Positions 24,148 through 32,728 of a stretch of DNA of 64,000 bases are shown one piece after another. The notes under the pieces were generated by a model. That model ran no database searches. It saw only the letters and a program-made list of their open reading frames with translations, and was not told the origin of the DNA. Positions within the stretch are counted from its first letter, which is position 1, and each line of letters starts with the position of its first letter. A program made the position numbers and the translations under genes. The stretch comes from Reyranella sp. (GTDB taxonomy: Bacteria; Pseudomonadota; Alphaproteobacteria; Reyranellales; Reyranellaceae), in the NCBI GenBank assembly GCA_021732285.1, contig JAKFVH010000247.1, forward strand, positions 19,791 through 83,790, in the 5' to 3' direction.

Positions 24148-26444
24148 GCGAGCATCGCCCGAACACCGAAGGCAAGTACAAGTGGATCGGCACGCGTCCC
24201 GATCGTCCCGACGGCGCCGACAAGGTGACCGGCCGCGCCCGCTTCGGCGCCGACTTCAGCCTGCCCGGCCAGCTGATCGGCAAGGTGCTGCGAAGCCCGC
24301 ACGCCCATGCCGAGATCAAGTCGATCGACACCTCGAAGGCCCTGGCGCTCAGCGGCGTCAAGGGGGTGATCACCGCCGCGGACTTCCCCGACCAGCCCAA
24401 CCTCATCGTGCCGACCGGCGAGATGCAGGTGAACATGCGCGACATCACGCGCAACATCATGGCGCGCGAGAAGGCGCTCTATGAGGGCCATCCCGTCGCC
24501 GCCGTCGCCGCGGTGTCGGAGGCGATCGCCAAACAAGCGCTGGCCCTGATCAAGGTCGACTACAAGGTGCTGCCGCACGTCATCGACGTCGCCGAGGCGA
24601 TGAAGCCCGGCGCGCCGCTGCTGCACGACCATCTCCTGACCGAAGGCGCCAATCCGCCGGCCAGCAAGCCGTCGAACATCGCGAAGCGCATCGAGTTCAA
24701 GAAGGGCGACGCCAAGGCGGGCTTCGCCCAGGCCGAGGTCGTGATCGAGAAAGACTACACCACGCAGGCTGTGCACCAGGGCTATATCGAGCCGCACGCC
24801 ACCTTGGCGAGCGCGGCCGAGGACGGCCAGATCCAGGTCTGGTCGACGACGCAAGGGCACTTCCAGGTGCGTGGCTTCTGCGCCCGGTTGCTCGGCCTGG
24901 AAACCTCTCAGATCCGCGTGACGCCGACCGAAATCGGCGGCGGCTTCGGCGGCAAGACCGTGGTCTATCTCGAGCCCCTGGCCATGCGGCTCAGCCAGAA
25001 GGCGGGCAAGCCGGTGAAGATGACGATGGCGCGCGAGGACGTGTTCCGCGCCTCCGGCCCCGCGCCGGGCGGCAACGTCAAGGTCAAGATCGGCGCCATG
25101 AAGGACGGCCGCATCGTCGCCGCCGAGTGCATCGTCGAGATGCAGGCGGGCGCCTTCCCGGGCTCGCCGGTCGGGCCGGCCTGCATGTGCAGCTTCGCCT
25201 GCTACGACATCGACAATGTCTACATCGAGGGCTTCGATGTCGTCAGCAACCGGCCCAAGGTCGCGGCCTATCGCGCGCCCGGTGCCCCGATCTCGGCGTG
25301 GGCCGTCGAGTCCACGCTCGACATCCTGGCGCTGCAGCTCGACATGGATCCGATCGACCTGCGGCTGATGAACGCCGCCAAGGCCGGCACCAAGACGGCC
25401 TATGGCGTCACCTTCAACACCATCGGCATGGTCGAGACGCTGGAGGCCGTGAAGCACTCGGCGCACTACCGCACCCCGGTCAAGCACGGCTATGCCCGCG
25501 GCGTTGCCGCCGGCTTCTGGTTCAACATCGGCGCCGATTCCAGCGCCGCCAGCCACGTCGGCGAGGACGGCTCGGTGACGGTGATCTCGGGCAATCCCGA
25601 CATCGGCGGCAGCCGCGCCTCGCTCGCCCTGATGGCGGCCGAGGAGCTCGGCGTCGACTACAACAGGGTGCGGCCGGTGATCGCCGATACCGCCTCGATC
25701 GGCTTCAACTTCGTGACCGGCGGCAGCCGCGTCACCTTCGCCACGGGTCTCGCGGTGGTGAACTCGGTGCGCGACATGATCCGCGAGCTGAAAGTGCGCG
25801 CCGCCAAGATCTGGAAGATCGATCCGGAGGCGGTGATCTGGGAGGGCGGCATGGCCAAGCCTGCCGGCAACCAGGTCGGCACCTTCGAGCCGCTCTCCTT
25901 GGCCGATCTCGCGGCCCAGGCGGGGCGCACGGGTGGGCCGATCAACGGCCATGCCCAGCTCAACGTCACCGGCGCGGGCCCGGGCTTCGGCGTGCACTGC
26001 GTCGATCTGAAAGTCGACGAGGATACCGGCTGCGTCACCGTCGGCCGCTACACCGCGGCGCAGGATGTCGGCACGGCGATCCATCCCTCCTACGTCGAGG
26101 GCCAGCTCCAGGGCGGCGCCGTGCAGGGCGTCGGCTGGGCGCTGAACGAGGAGTACATCTACAACGCCAAGGGCCGCCTCGATAATCCGGGCTTCCTCGA
26201 CTACCGCATGCCGGTCGCTTCGGACCTGCCGAAGATCGAGACCATCCTGGTCGAGGTGCCCAACCCGCAACATCCCTACGGCGTGCGTGGCGTCGGCGAA
26301 GTGCCGATCATCCCGCCGCTCGCCGCCGTCGGCAACGCCGTCGCCCGCGCGACCGGTGTCCGCATGGTCGACCTCCCGATGTCCCCGCCGCGCCTGTCGG
26401 CGGCGCTCGACGCGGCGCGGCCGCGACGGATGGCGGCGGAATGA
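24144..26444 (+). CDS. Molybdenum hydroxylase large, Mo-pterin-binding subunit (CoxL/xanthine dehydrogenase type)
   Basis: The 766-residue catalytic subunit hydroxylates a substrate carbon with water at a molybdenum-cytosine-dinucleotide-type cofactor. Motifs seen are 'EIGGGFGGKT', 'YRAPGAPISAWAVES' and the catalytic-glutamate region 'GVRGVGEVPIIPP' near the end. The loop where true aerobic CO dehydrogenases have AYRCSFR reads 'AAYRAPGAPIS'. It therefore lacks the copper-binding cysteine, and CO oxidation is unlikely. An aldehyde, purine or N-heterocycle is more plausible. It starts at 24144, overlapping the small-subunit stop. No maturation gene (coxD/xdhC) is adjacent. Confidence 0.93.
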   Translation: MSEHRPNTEGKYKWIGTRPDRPDGADKVTGRARFGADFSLPGQLIGKVLRSPHAHAEIKSIDTSKALALSGVKGVITAADFPDQPNLIVPTGEMQVNMRDITRNIMAREKALYEGHPVAAVAAVSEAIAKQALALIKVDYKVLPHVIDVAEAMKPGAPLLHDHLLTEGANPPASKPSNIAKRIEFKKGDAKAGFAQAEVVIEKDYTTQAVHQGYIEPHATLASAAEDGQIQVWSTTQGHFQVRGFCARLLGLETSQIRVTPTEIGGGFGGKTVVYLEPLAMRLSQKAGKPVKMTMAREDVFRASGPAPGGNVKVKIGAMKDGRIVAAECIVEMQAGAFPGSPVGPACMCSFACYDIDNVYIEGFDVVSNRPKVAAYRAPGAPISAWAVESTLDILALQLDMDPIDLRLMNAAKAGTKTAYGVTFNTIGMVETLEAVKHSAHYRTPVKHGYARGVAAGFWFNIGADSSAASHVGEDGSVTVISGNPDIGGSRASLALMAAEELGVDYNRVRPVIADTASIGFNFVTGGSRVTFATGLAVVNSVRDMIRELKVRAAKIWKIDPEAVIWEGGMAKPAGNQVGTFEPLSLADLAAQAGRTGGPINGHAQLNVTGAGPGFGVHCVDLKVDEDTGCVTVGRYTAAQDVGTAIHPSYVEGQLQGGAVQGVGWALNEEYIYNAKGRLDNPGFLDYRMPVASDLPKIETILVEVPNPQHPYGVRGVGEVPIIPPLAAVGNAVARATGVRMVDLPMSPPRLSAALDAARPRRMAAE

Positions 26445-26449
26445 AGCGT

Positions 26450-26580
26450 TCCTCCCCATCGCGCTCCGCGCGATGGGGAGGTGCCCGCGCAGCGGGCGGA
26501 GGGGTCATGAGCATCAGCACGGATGCCCATGACCCCTCCGGCCTTTCAGGCCACCTCCCCACGCTATGCGTGGGGAGGAA
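26450..26580. repeat. Modular palindromic interspersed repeat, family A copy 2
   Basis: This copy occupies the gap between the large hydroxylase subunit and the TPR gene. Stems are CCTCCCCATCGCG.../CGCGATGGGGAGG, GCCCGC/GCGGGC, GGAGGGGTCATGA facing CATGACCCCTCC, GGCCTTTCAGGCC, and CCTCCCCACGC/GCGTGGGGAGG. The inner module (GGCCTTTCAGGCC) differs from copy 1. The outer arms keep the same CCTCCCC/GGGGAGG ends. Confidence 0.85.
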
Positions 26581-26604
26581 AGAGCATGACGAGCGGGAAT
26601 TGAG

Positions 26605-28266
26605 ATGACCTACTACGATCTCGGCAAGTTCGGCCGTCGCATCACCACCACCTCGCCCGAAGCGCAGACCTGGTTCGACCGCGGCCTGACCTGGGTCTAC
26701 GCCTTCAACCACGAAGAATCGGTGAAGTGCTTCCAGAAGGCGCTGGAGCACGATCCCGACTGCGCCATGGCGCACTGGGGCGTGGCCTACGCCTCGGGGC
26801 CCAACTACAACGTGCCCTGGGAGCTGATGGACCCCAACGGCAAGGCCAAGGCGCTGGCGGCTTCCTTCGATGCGACGAAGAAGGCGGTGGCCTGCGCGCC
26901 CAAGGCGACGCCGGTCGAGCAGGCGCTGATCGGCGCCCTGCCGGTGCGCTTCCCGCAGCGCGATCCGCCGCCGAAAGACTCCGACGACATGATGGTGTGG
27001 GACAAGGCCTACACCCGCACCATGCGCGACATCTTCAGCAAGCACCGCGGCGATCTCGACGTCCGCTGCCTGTTCGTCGACGCCATCATGAACGAGACGC
27101 CCTGGCAGATGTGGAACCTCGAGACCGGCCAGCCCACCGAGGGCGCCGAGACCCTGGAGGCGATGGCGGTGCTCGACGAGGCCTTCGAGACCGACGCCGG
27201 GTCGTGGAACCATCCCGGCCTGCTGCATCTCTACGTGCACCTGATCGAGATGTCGCCGTTCCCGCAGAAGGCGCTGCGCGCCGGCGATCGGCTGCGCGAG
27301 CTGGTGCCCGATTCGGGCCACCTGGTGCACATGCCGACCCACATCGACGTGCTGTGCGGCAACTACAACGACGTCATGCGGTGGAACCAGAAGGCCGTGG
27401 CCGCCGACCGCAAGTTCGTCGAGCTGAACGGCGTGATGAACTTCTACACGCTCTACCGCGTCCACAACCATCACTTCGTGATCTACGGCGCGATGTTCCT
27501 CGGGCAGTACACGCCGGCCCTCTCAGCGGCGCAGGAGCTCATAGACACCATGCCCGAGGCGCTGCTGAGAATCCCGTCGCCGCCGATGGCCGACTTCCTC
27601 GAACCCTTCCTGTCGATGAAGCAGCACGTGCTGATCCGCTTCGGCAAGTGGCGCGAGATCATCGCCCAGGAGCTGCCGAACGACGCCGATCTCTACTGCT
27701 CGACCACGGCCATGATGCTCTACGCCAAGGGTGTGGCCCATTCGGTGCTGGGCGAGATCGCCGAGGCCGAGAAGGCGCGCGCCGCCTTCCGCGCCGCCAG
27801 GGCCCGCGTGCCCGACAGCCGGCTGGTGCACAACAACACCGTCGTCGACCTTTTGGCCGTCGCCGAGGAGATGCTGAGCGGCGAGCTGGAGTATCGCCGC
27901 GGCAACTTCGATACGGCCTTCGCCCATCTGCGGCGCGCCGTGAAACTCTCCGATGCGCTGCCCTACGACGAGCCGTGGGGCTGGATGCAGCCGCCGCGCC
28001 ACGCGCTGGGCGCGCTCCTGCTGGAGCAGGGGCATCTTGCCGAGGCCGAGGCGGTCTATCGCTCGGACCTGGGCTACGACGGCAAGCTCGCCCGCGCCTA
28101 CCAGCATCCCGACAACGTGTGGAGCCTGCACGGCCTGCACGAATGCCTGACGCGGCGCGGCGACGCCGTCGAGGCGTCACTGATCAAGGCGCGGCTCGAG
28201 CTGGCCCAGGCCCGCACCGAGGTCCCGATCCGCGCCTCGTGCTTGTGTCGGCGAGAGGCGGCGTGA
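26605..28266 (+). CDS. TPR-repeat protein of unknown function
   Basis: The 553-residue cytosolic protein is built from helix pairs of the tetratricopeptide type, seen in 'AFNHEESVKCFQKALEHDPD' followed by 'CAMAHWGVAYASGPNY', and again near residues 400-530. Conserved His and Trp clusters ('WNHPGLLHLYVHLIEM', 'HMPTHIDVLCG') recur in this family of large TPR proteins, which has no assigned activity. The end is unusual: 'CLCRREAA' with two close cysteines. It follows the molybdenum hydroxylase after a repeat element and may be co-transcribed. It could be a scaffold or a metal-dependent enzyme. Confidence 0.75.
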   Translation: MTYYDLGKFGRRITTTSPEAQTWFDRGLTWVYAFNHEESVKCFQKALEHDPDCAMAHWGVAYASGPNYNVPWELMDPNGKAKALAASFDATKKAVACAPKATPVEQALIGALPVRFPQRDPPPKDSDDMMVWDKAYTRTMRDIFSKHRGDLDVRCLFVDAIMNETPWQMWNLETGQPTEGAETLEAMAVLDEAFETDAGSWNHPGLLHLYVHLIEMSPFPQKALRAGDRLRELVPDSGHLVHMPTHIDVLCGNYNDVMRWNQKAVAADRKFVELNGVMNFYTLYRVHNHHFVIYGAMFLGQYTPALSAAQELIDTMPEALLRIPSPPMADFLEPFLSMKQHVLIRFGKWREIIAQELPNDADLYCSTTAMMLYAKGVAHSVLGEIAEAEKARAAFRAARARVPDSRLVHNNTVVDLLAVAEEMLSGELEYRRGNFDTAFAHLRRAVKLSDALPYDEPWGWMQPPRHALGALLLEQGHLAEAEAVYRSDLGYDGKLARAYQHPDNVWSLHGLHECLTRRGDAVEASLIKARLELAQARTEVPIRASCLCRREAA

Positions 28267-28275
28267 GATTGGCGT

Positions 28276-28412
28276 TCCTCCCCTTCGCGGAGACCGCGAA
28301 GGGGAGGTGCCCGCGTAGCGGGCGGAGGGGTCATGAGCCACAGATTCGTTGTCGCCTATGACCCCTCCGTCACCGTAAGACGGCGACACCTCCCCAGCGA
28401 AGCTGGGGAGGA
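28276..28412. repeat. Modular palindromic interspersed repeat, family A copy 3
   Basis: The copy lies between the TPR gene and an LLM gene. The first stem is CCTCCCCTTCGCGG/CCGCGAAGGGGAGG, then GCCCGC/GCGGGC, GGAGGGGTCATGAG facing ATGACCCCTCC, GTCACCGT/GACGGCGAC region, and CCTCCCCAGC/GCTGGGGAGG. Its last module is the same as the first module of copy 1. Confidence 0.85.
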
Positions 28413-28445
28413 AGCTGGACAACAAAGTGAACGGGAGGACGCCTC

Positions 28446-29537
28446 ATGGATGTCGGCATGATGATGGTCTTCGCCAGCTACGGCTGGGACAACTGCTCCG
28501 ACGATCGCGTGTGGAACGAGGAGATCCGCCTGGCGCGGCTCGCCGCCGATCTCGGCTTCGACTGCCTGTGGTCGGCCGAGCATCACTTCAACGACTACTC
28601 GTTCGTGCCGGATAACCTGGCGCTGATGACGCATCTCACGGCGCTCTGCCCCAACATCGACGTCGGCACGGCGGCGGTGATCCTGCCCTGGCACGATCCG
28701 CTGCGCGTCGCCGAGAACGCCGCGGTGCTCGACATGCTGAGCAAGGGCCGGCTCAGGCTCGGCCTGGGCCGCGGCCTGGCGCGGCGCGAGTTCGAAGCCT
28801 TCCGCTTGAGCATGGACGAATCGCGCGCCCGCTTCGACGAGGCGGCGCCGATGATCGTCAACGCGCTCAAGACCGGCTTCATGGAAGGCGACGGCAAATA
28901 TTATAAGCAGCCGCGCATAGAAATCAGGCCGCGGCCGCAGCACTCGTTCGACGGCCGCATCTACGCCGTGGCCTCGAGTGAGGACTCGGTGGACTCAGCC
29001 GCCAAGCTCGGCGCGCACATCGTGATGTTCACCGACCGGCCGTGGGAGATGCGCCTGCCGCAGATCGAGCACGGCCGCGACCTGCACCGCAAGTATCACG
29101 GCACTCCACCGCCGACGCTCATGGTCACCGAGTTCTGCGTCTGCGGCACCAATGCCGACATCGAGGACGAGGCGCGCCGGTACCAGGGCAAGTTCGTCGA
29201 GAGCAATTTCTACCACTACGAGTTTTTAGGCGAGCACTTCAAGACGGTGAAGGGCTACGACGCCTACCAGCAGAAGGCCGAGATCGCCCGCAAGGGCGGC
29301 CTCGAAGGCGCGGTGACCGGCTTCATGCAGGCGGCTTCCTGGGGCTCGCCGGACAAGATCCTGCGCGGGCTGGAAGCACGGCGGAAGGTTGTCGGCGACT
29401 TCGAGATGAACGTCGCCTTTCGCTTCGGCGGCACGCCCTACGAAGTGTCGGAGCGCGGCCTCAGGCTCTTCGCCAAGGAAGTGCTGCCGGTCGTGAAATC
29501 CTGGAAGCCGGCGAAGGCCGAGAAAGCAGCGGCGTGA
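28446..29537 (+). CDS. LLM class flavin-dependent oxidoreductase (LLM 1)
   Basis: The 363-residue protein is a TIM-barrel bacterial-luciferase-like oxidoreductase. Landmarks are 'LAADLGFDCLWSAEHHFNDY' at the start and 'GRLRLGLGRGLARREF' for the flavin-binding region. The 'EHH' signature with a long C-terminal extension is closer to alkanal-type luciferase-like monooxygenases using reduced FMN than to F420 enzymes. GGGAGG precedes the ATG. It heads a rightward run that continues, after a repeat, with the SMP-30-like, NTF2-like and nitroreductase-like genes. Confidence 0.88.
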   Translation: MDVGMMMVFASYGWDNCSDDRVWNEEIRLARLAADLGFDCLWSAEHHFNDYSFVPDNLALMTHLTALCPNIDVGTAAVILPWHDPLRVAENAAVLDMLSKGRLRLGLGRGLARREFEAFRLSMDESRARFDEAAPMIVNALKTGFMEGDGKYYKQPRIEIRPRPQHSFDGRIYAVASSEDSVDSAAKLGAHIVMFTDRPWEMRLPQIEHGRDLHRKYHGTPPPTLMVTEFCVCGTNADIEDEARRYQGKFVESNFYHYEFLGEHFKTVKGYDAYQQKAEIARKGGLEGAVTGFMQAASWGSPDKILRGLEARRKVVGDFEMNVAFRFGGTPYEVSERGLRLFAKEVLPVVKSWKPAKAEKAAA

Positions 29538-29565
29538 CGTTCCCAGGAAAGCTCGCCTTCATGTT

Positions 29566-29656
29566 CCTCTCCCCCGCTAGGGGGAGAGGCTAGGTGAGGG
29601 GGAGTCGACGTGCGTAACCCCCTCACCCAACCTCTCCCCCTAGCGGGGGAGAGGAG
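29566..29656. repeat. Palindromic repeat, CTCTCCCCC type (family C)
   Basis: CCTCTCCCCCGCTAGGGGGAGAGG is a near-perfect hairpin. It is followed about 50 bases later by CCTCTCCCCCTAGCGGGGGAGAGG, with GGTGAGGGGGAGT facing ACCCCCTCACC between them, so the whole block folds back on itself. It lies between LLM 1 and the SMP-30-like gene. Similar CTCCCCC-type intergenic repeats occur in many alphaproteobacteria. Only this pair was found in the window. Confidence 0.75.
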
Positions 29657-29682
29657 TTTGATTCCTCGGTGGGAGTGCTGAC

Positions 29683-30591
29683 ATGACTGACGTAAAAATC
29701 CTGGCGAGCGGCTTCGGCTTTCCCGAAGGTCCCGTCGTCATGCCCGACGGAGCGGTGATCCTGACGGAGATCCGCAACGGCCGCTGCTCGCGCGTGACGG
29801 CCGACGGCAAGTCATCGGTGTTCTCGGAGTGCGGCGGCGGGCCCAACGGGCTCGCGATCGGGCCTGACGGCGCGCTCTATCTCTGCAACAACGGCGGCGC
29901 CCGTTATGTCGAAGGCACGTCGATGAGCCAGGGCGCCCACGCCGGCTACAAGGGCGGCTCGATCCAGCGGCTCGATGCAAAGACGGGCGCGTTCAAGACG
30001 CTCTACGCCGAATGCGACGGCCACAAGCTCTCCGCCCCCAACGACCTGGTGTTCGACAAGCAGGGCGGCTTCTACTTCACCGATCTCGGCAAGCGCCATG
30101 CCCGCCATCGCGACCATGGCGGCCTCTACTACGCCCTGCCCGACGGCTCGAAGATCACCTGCATCGCCTATCCCATCGTCAGCCCCAATGGCTGCGCGCT
30201 GTCGCCCGACGGCAAGATACTTTACGTCGCCGACACCGAGGGCGCCTGGCTGTGGGCCTTCGACATCGAGGGGCCGGGCGTGCTGAAGAAGCCTGCGCCG
30301 TTTGCCCATCACAGCGGCCGCGTGCTGGGCGGCGTCACCGGCCCGGCGCGCTTCGACAGCATGGCGGTGCTGGAGAACGGCAATATCTGCGTGGCGACGC
30401 TCACCACCGGCAAGATCACCGAGTTCTCGCCGGCCGGCGCCGTCGTGCGCGAGGTCAAGATGCCGGACGTCTATCCCACCAATATCTGCTTCGGTGGCAA
30501 TGACCGGAAGACTGCCTACATAACGTTGTCGGACAAAGGTCAGCTCGGGGTCATGCAATGGCCCACGCCGGGCCTGAAGCTGAATTTCTAG
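29683..30591 (+). CDS. SMP-30/gluconolactonase/LRE-family protein
   Basis: The 302-residue beta-propeller would hydrolyse a lactone using a divalent metal. Typical segments are 'GFGFPEGPVVMPDGAVILTE' at the start (the metal-ligand glutamate is in FPEGP), 'GPNGLAIGPDGALYLCNNGG', 'SAPNDLVFDKQGGFYFTDLG' with the conserved Asn-Asp, and 'SPNGCALSPDGKILYVADT' with the catalytic aspartate region. No signal peptide is visible. A lactonase fits beside LLM and molybdenum hydroxylases that could generate lactones or cyclic esters, but the substrate is unknown. Confidence 0.87.
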   Translation: MTDVKILASGFGFPEGPVVMPDGAVILTEIRNGRCSRVTADGKSSVFSECGGGPNGLAIGPDGALYLCNNGGARYVEGTSMSQGAHAGYKGGSIQRLDAKTGAFKTLYAECDGHKLSAPNDLVFDKQGGFYFTDLGKRHARHRDHGGLYYALPDGSKITCIAYPIVSPNGCALSPDGKILYVADTEGAWLWAFDIEGPGVLKKPAPFAHHSGRVLGGVTGPARFDSMAVLENGNICVATLTTGKITEFSPAGAVVREVKMPDVYPTNICFGGNDRKTAYITLSDKGQLGVMQWPTPGLKLNF

Positions 30592-30601
30592 GGAGGTTGC
30601 C

Positions 30602-30976
30602 ATGGCCGGCAACGCTGAGACCGTCATCGATCTCGACAGGAAGCGCATGCAGGCGATGGCCAGGAAGGACGTCGCCACCTTGCAGTCGGTGCTGGCCGAC
30701 GACCTGATCTACACCCATTCGTCGGCCCGGCTCGACACCAAGAAGAGCTTGATCGACAACATGGTTTCAGGTTCCACGGTCTACACCAGCGTCGAGCCGT
30801 CCGACGTCAAGGCGCAGGATCTCGGCGACACGGTGGTGCTGACGGGAACCTGCCAGATCAAGGTGACATTGAACGGCGCGTCCAACGCATTCGGTGTGCG
30901 CTTCACCGATGTTTACGCCAGGCGCGACGGGCGCTGGCAAATGGTAACCTGGCAGTCGACGAAACTGCCCGCGTAA
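30602..30976 (+). CDS. NTF2-like (SnoaL/DUF4440) protein
   Basis: The 124-residue protein has the cone-shaped NTF2 fold of DUF4440 members. The N-terminal helix 'ETVIDLDRKRMQAMARKDVA' is followed by 'LADDLIYTHSSARLDTKKSL' and the final strands 'RFTDVYARRDGRWQMVTWQS'. Such proteins are isomerases, hydrolases or ligand-binding subunits. GGGAGG precedes the ATG. It is 10 bases from the SMP-30-like gene and 10 from the next, so the three are probably one transcript. Confidence 0.82.
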   Translation: MAGNAETVIDLDRKRMQAMARKDVATLQSVLADDLIYTHSSARLDTKKSLIDNMVSGSTVYTSVEPSDVKAQDLGDTVVLTGTCQIKVTLNGASNAFGVRFTDVYARRDGRWQMVTWQSTKLPA

Positions 30977-30986
30977 GGAGACTTTC

Positions 30987-31451
30987 ATGACCGAAGCCAA
31001 GCTCGCCCCCAACATGCCGAAGTGGATGGTGGACCACACCAACCTCTACCTGTCGACCGGCGGCAAGGAAGGGCACATGTACACCATCAAGCAGCCCGAC
31101 CGCCCATCGCTCACCGTGCCGTCGCTGCTGCTGACGACCACGGGCCGCAAGTCGGGCGAGAAGTTCCTGTTCCCGCTGTTCTACGGCAAGTCCGGCAACA
31201 GCTACTTCATCGTCGCCTCCAAGGGCGGCGCCCCGGACCACCCCGGCTGGTACAAGAACATCCTCGTCCACCCCGAGGTCGAGATCCAGGTCGCCACCAC
31301 CAAGGTCAAGGCCCGCGCGCGCACGGCGAGCGGCGAGGAGCGGGCGAAGCTGTGGAAGCAGGCCGCCGAGTTCTGGCCGCCCTACAACGACTATCAGGCG
31401 AAGGCGCCGCACCGGGAGATCCCGGTCGTGGTGCTCGATCCGATCAGCTGA
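30987..31451 (+). CDS. Nitroreductase-family deazaflavin-dependent oxidoreductase (Ddn-like)
   Basis: The 154-residue split-barrel protein matches the Ddn/FDOR-A family, which in actinobacteria uses F420H2 to reduce nitroimidazoles and quinones. Landmarks are 'VPSLLLTTTGRKSGEKFLFP', 'YFIVASKGGAPDHPGWYKNI' with the conserved PxWxxN-like loop, and 'EVEIQVATTKVKARAR'. GGAGA precedes the ATG. The presence of this family next to many LLM genes suggests that F420 may be used by this organism, but no F420 biosynthesis gene is in the window. Some members could use other cofactors. Confidence 0.85.
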   Translation: MTEAKLAPNMPKWMVDHTNLYLSTGGKEGHMYTIKQPDRPSLTVPSLLLTTTGRKSGEKFLFPLFYGKSGNSYFIVASKGGAPDHPGWYKNILVHPEVEIQVATTKVKARARTASGEERAKLWKQAAEFWPPYNDYQAKAPHREIPVVVLDPIS

Positions 31452-31454
31452 TCG

Positions 31455-31496
31455 TCTCTCCGGACCGCGGGCCTCCAGGCCCGCGGTCCGGAGAGA
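31455..31496. terminator. 20-bp perfect hairpin, repeat family B short form or terminator
   Basis: TCTCTCCGGACCGCGGGCCT and AGGCCCGCGGTCCGGAGAGA pair perfectly over 20 bp around a CC centre, directly after the stop of the Ddn-like gene. There is no T-run after it, so intrinsic termination is uncertain. The core GGACCGCGGGCCTCCAGGCCCG recurs at 47693, and the GGACCGCG/CGCGGTCC arms recur at 42.4 kb. Confidence 0.6.
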
Positions 31497-31532
31497 AACT
31501 ATAGTTATTGATAAAATACTGAAGTTGTGATA

Positions 31533-31570
31533 GGATCAGATCGTCTGTCGCTCTTTGCATCGTCTGATCC
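31533..31570. repeat. Imperfect inverted repeat in an AT-rich gap
   Basis: GGATCAGA (31533-31540) and TCTGATCC (31563-31570) are 8-bp inverted arms with a 22-base spacer. They lie in a 165-base gap between the convergent Ddn-like gene and LLM 2. This gap is visibly poorer in G+C than its surroundings. The role is unknown. Confidence 0.35.
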
Positions 31571-31661
31571 GATCCAAGCCTGCCGAACCCCAAAACCGGC
31601 AGCGAAACTTGCGTAACTGTCTTAATTCCTACCGGTAGTGGCTGTTGGCTTCTTCCAGCTA

Positions 31662-32726
31662 CTACGCCGCCAGCTTCGCTCGAACCACGGGCAACACGTC
31701 GTTCGCCAGCGCTTCCAGGCTGTCGACGGCATGGCGCAAGGTCATGCCGGGCTGGCGGCCCTGAAAGATGAAGTGTTTCAGCGAGAAGCGCGGCAGCCAT
31801 TCGATCATCTTGGCCGCGATCTCGGCCGGCGTGCCCAAAAACCAGCGGTCCTGCATGAAGGCTTCCGAGAGATAGAGCGGATTGTCGCCGGTGAGCGGCT
31901 TGCGCTCGCCGGTCGCGGCATCGATGTATGTCTGGCCGGTGCGTTCCGGCGCGTACTGCACGCGATAGACGTGATCGATGTAGGGCTTGTGCCGCTTGAT
32001 CGCGTCGGCCGCCGAATCGCCTAAAAGCACTTCGCGCATCAGCGCATGCGGCAGTGGCCCCGCGCTCTGCCGCTCGGCCTCGTCGTCGTACGACTTGATC
32101 TGCCGCGACAGGTGCTGCAGCTCGATCAGCGGCGCCACGATCAGGCCGGCGCGGTAGCGCACGGCGCGGGCGCGCGCTTGTGGCGCCGCGGCGCCGACCC
32201 ACAGCGGCAGAGGGCCGGGCTTGATCGGCGGCGGCCGCAGCAGCCCGCCCTTCACGTTGTAGACGCGGCCTTCGTAGTCGAAGCGCTCGCCACGCCAGGC
32301 GAGGCCCAGGATGTCGAGTGATTCTTCGAAGGCTCTGGTGCGTGTCTTGTAATTCCAGCCGAAGCTCTCGAACTCGGCCGGGCGATAACCTTGCCCAAGC
32401 CCGATCTCGATGCGGCCGCTGGAAATGTTGTCGACCACCGACAGGTCCTCGGCCAGCCGCAGCGGATGGCCGTACAACGGCGCCAGCGCCACGCCCTGGC
32501 CGATGCGGCAGTTGGGAGCGGCGACGGCGAGGGCGGCGCAGGCGACGACGGGTGAGGGGCAGTAACCGTCGGCCTCGCCGTGATGCTCGCTGGCCCAGAT
32601 CGAGTCGAAGCCCAGCCGATTGGCTTCGCTCGCGAGCTCCAGGCTCTCGCGATAGGAGGTGTCCCAGGCCTCGCTGAGGCTGGGGTTGGTCTGGAAGCTG
32701 AGCGACAGGCCGAACTTGACCGTCAC
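31662..32726 (-). CDS. LLM class flavin-dependent oxidoreductase (LLM 2)
   Basis: The 354-residue TIM-barrel protein starts 'MTVKFGLSLSFQTNPSLSEA' and has 'SEANRLGFDSIWASEHHGEA', 'NISSGRIEIGLGQGYRPAEF' and 'GPLPLWVGAAAPQARARAVR'. The EHH motif again resembles FMN-type luciferase-like monooxygenases. It starts with GTG at 32726, only 2 bases after the stop of the upstream LLM 3 gene, so the two are coupled. The frame is open upstream to 33086, but this is the antisense-free overlap with LLM 3 and is rejected. Confidence 0.87.
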   Translation of the reverse strand: MTVKFGLSLSFQTNPSLSEAWDTSYRESLELASEANRLGFDSIWASEHHGEADGYCPSPVVACAALAVAAPNCRIGQGVALAPLYGHPLRLAEDLSVVDNISSGRIEIGLGQGYRPAEFESFGWNYKTRTRAFEESLDILGLAWRGERFDYEGRVYNVKGGLLRPPPIKPGPLPLWVGAAAPQARARAVRYRAGLIVAPLIELQHLSRQIKSYDDEAERQSAGPLPHALMREVLLGDSAADAIKRHKPYIDHVYRVQYAPERTGQTYIDAATGERKPLTGDNPLYLSEAFMQDRWFLGTPAEIAAKMIEWLPRFSLKHFIFQGRQPGMTLRHAVDSLEALANDVLPVVRAKLAA

Positions 32727-32728
32727 GA

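Noticed and set aside
22758..26444. Carbon monoxide dehydrogenase coxMSL
   Set aside because: The subunit order and cofactors fit, but the large subunit lacks the AYRCSFR loop with its copper-binding cysteine.
24084..26459. A 791-codon open frame on the minus strand opposite the large molybdenum hydroxylase subunit
   Set aside because: It is rich in Arg, His, Gly and Asp with no domain pattern. It mirrors a strongly supported gene in GC-rich DNA, where antisense frames stay open by codon bias.
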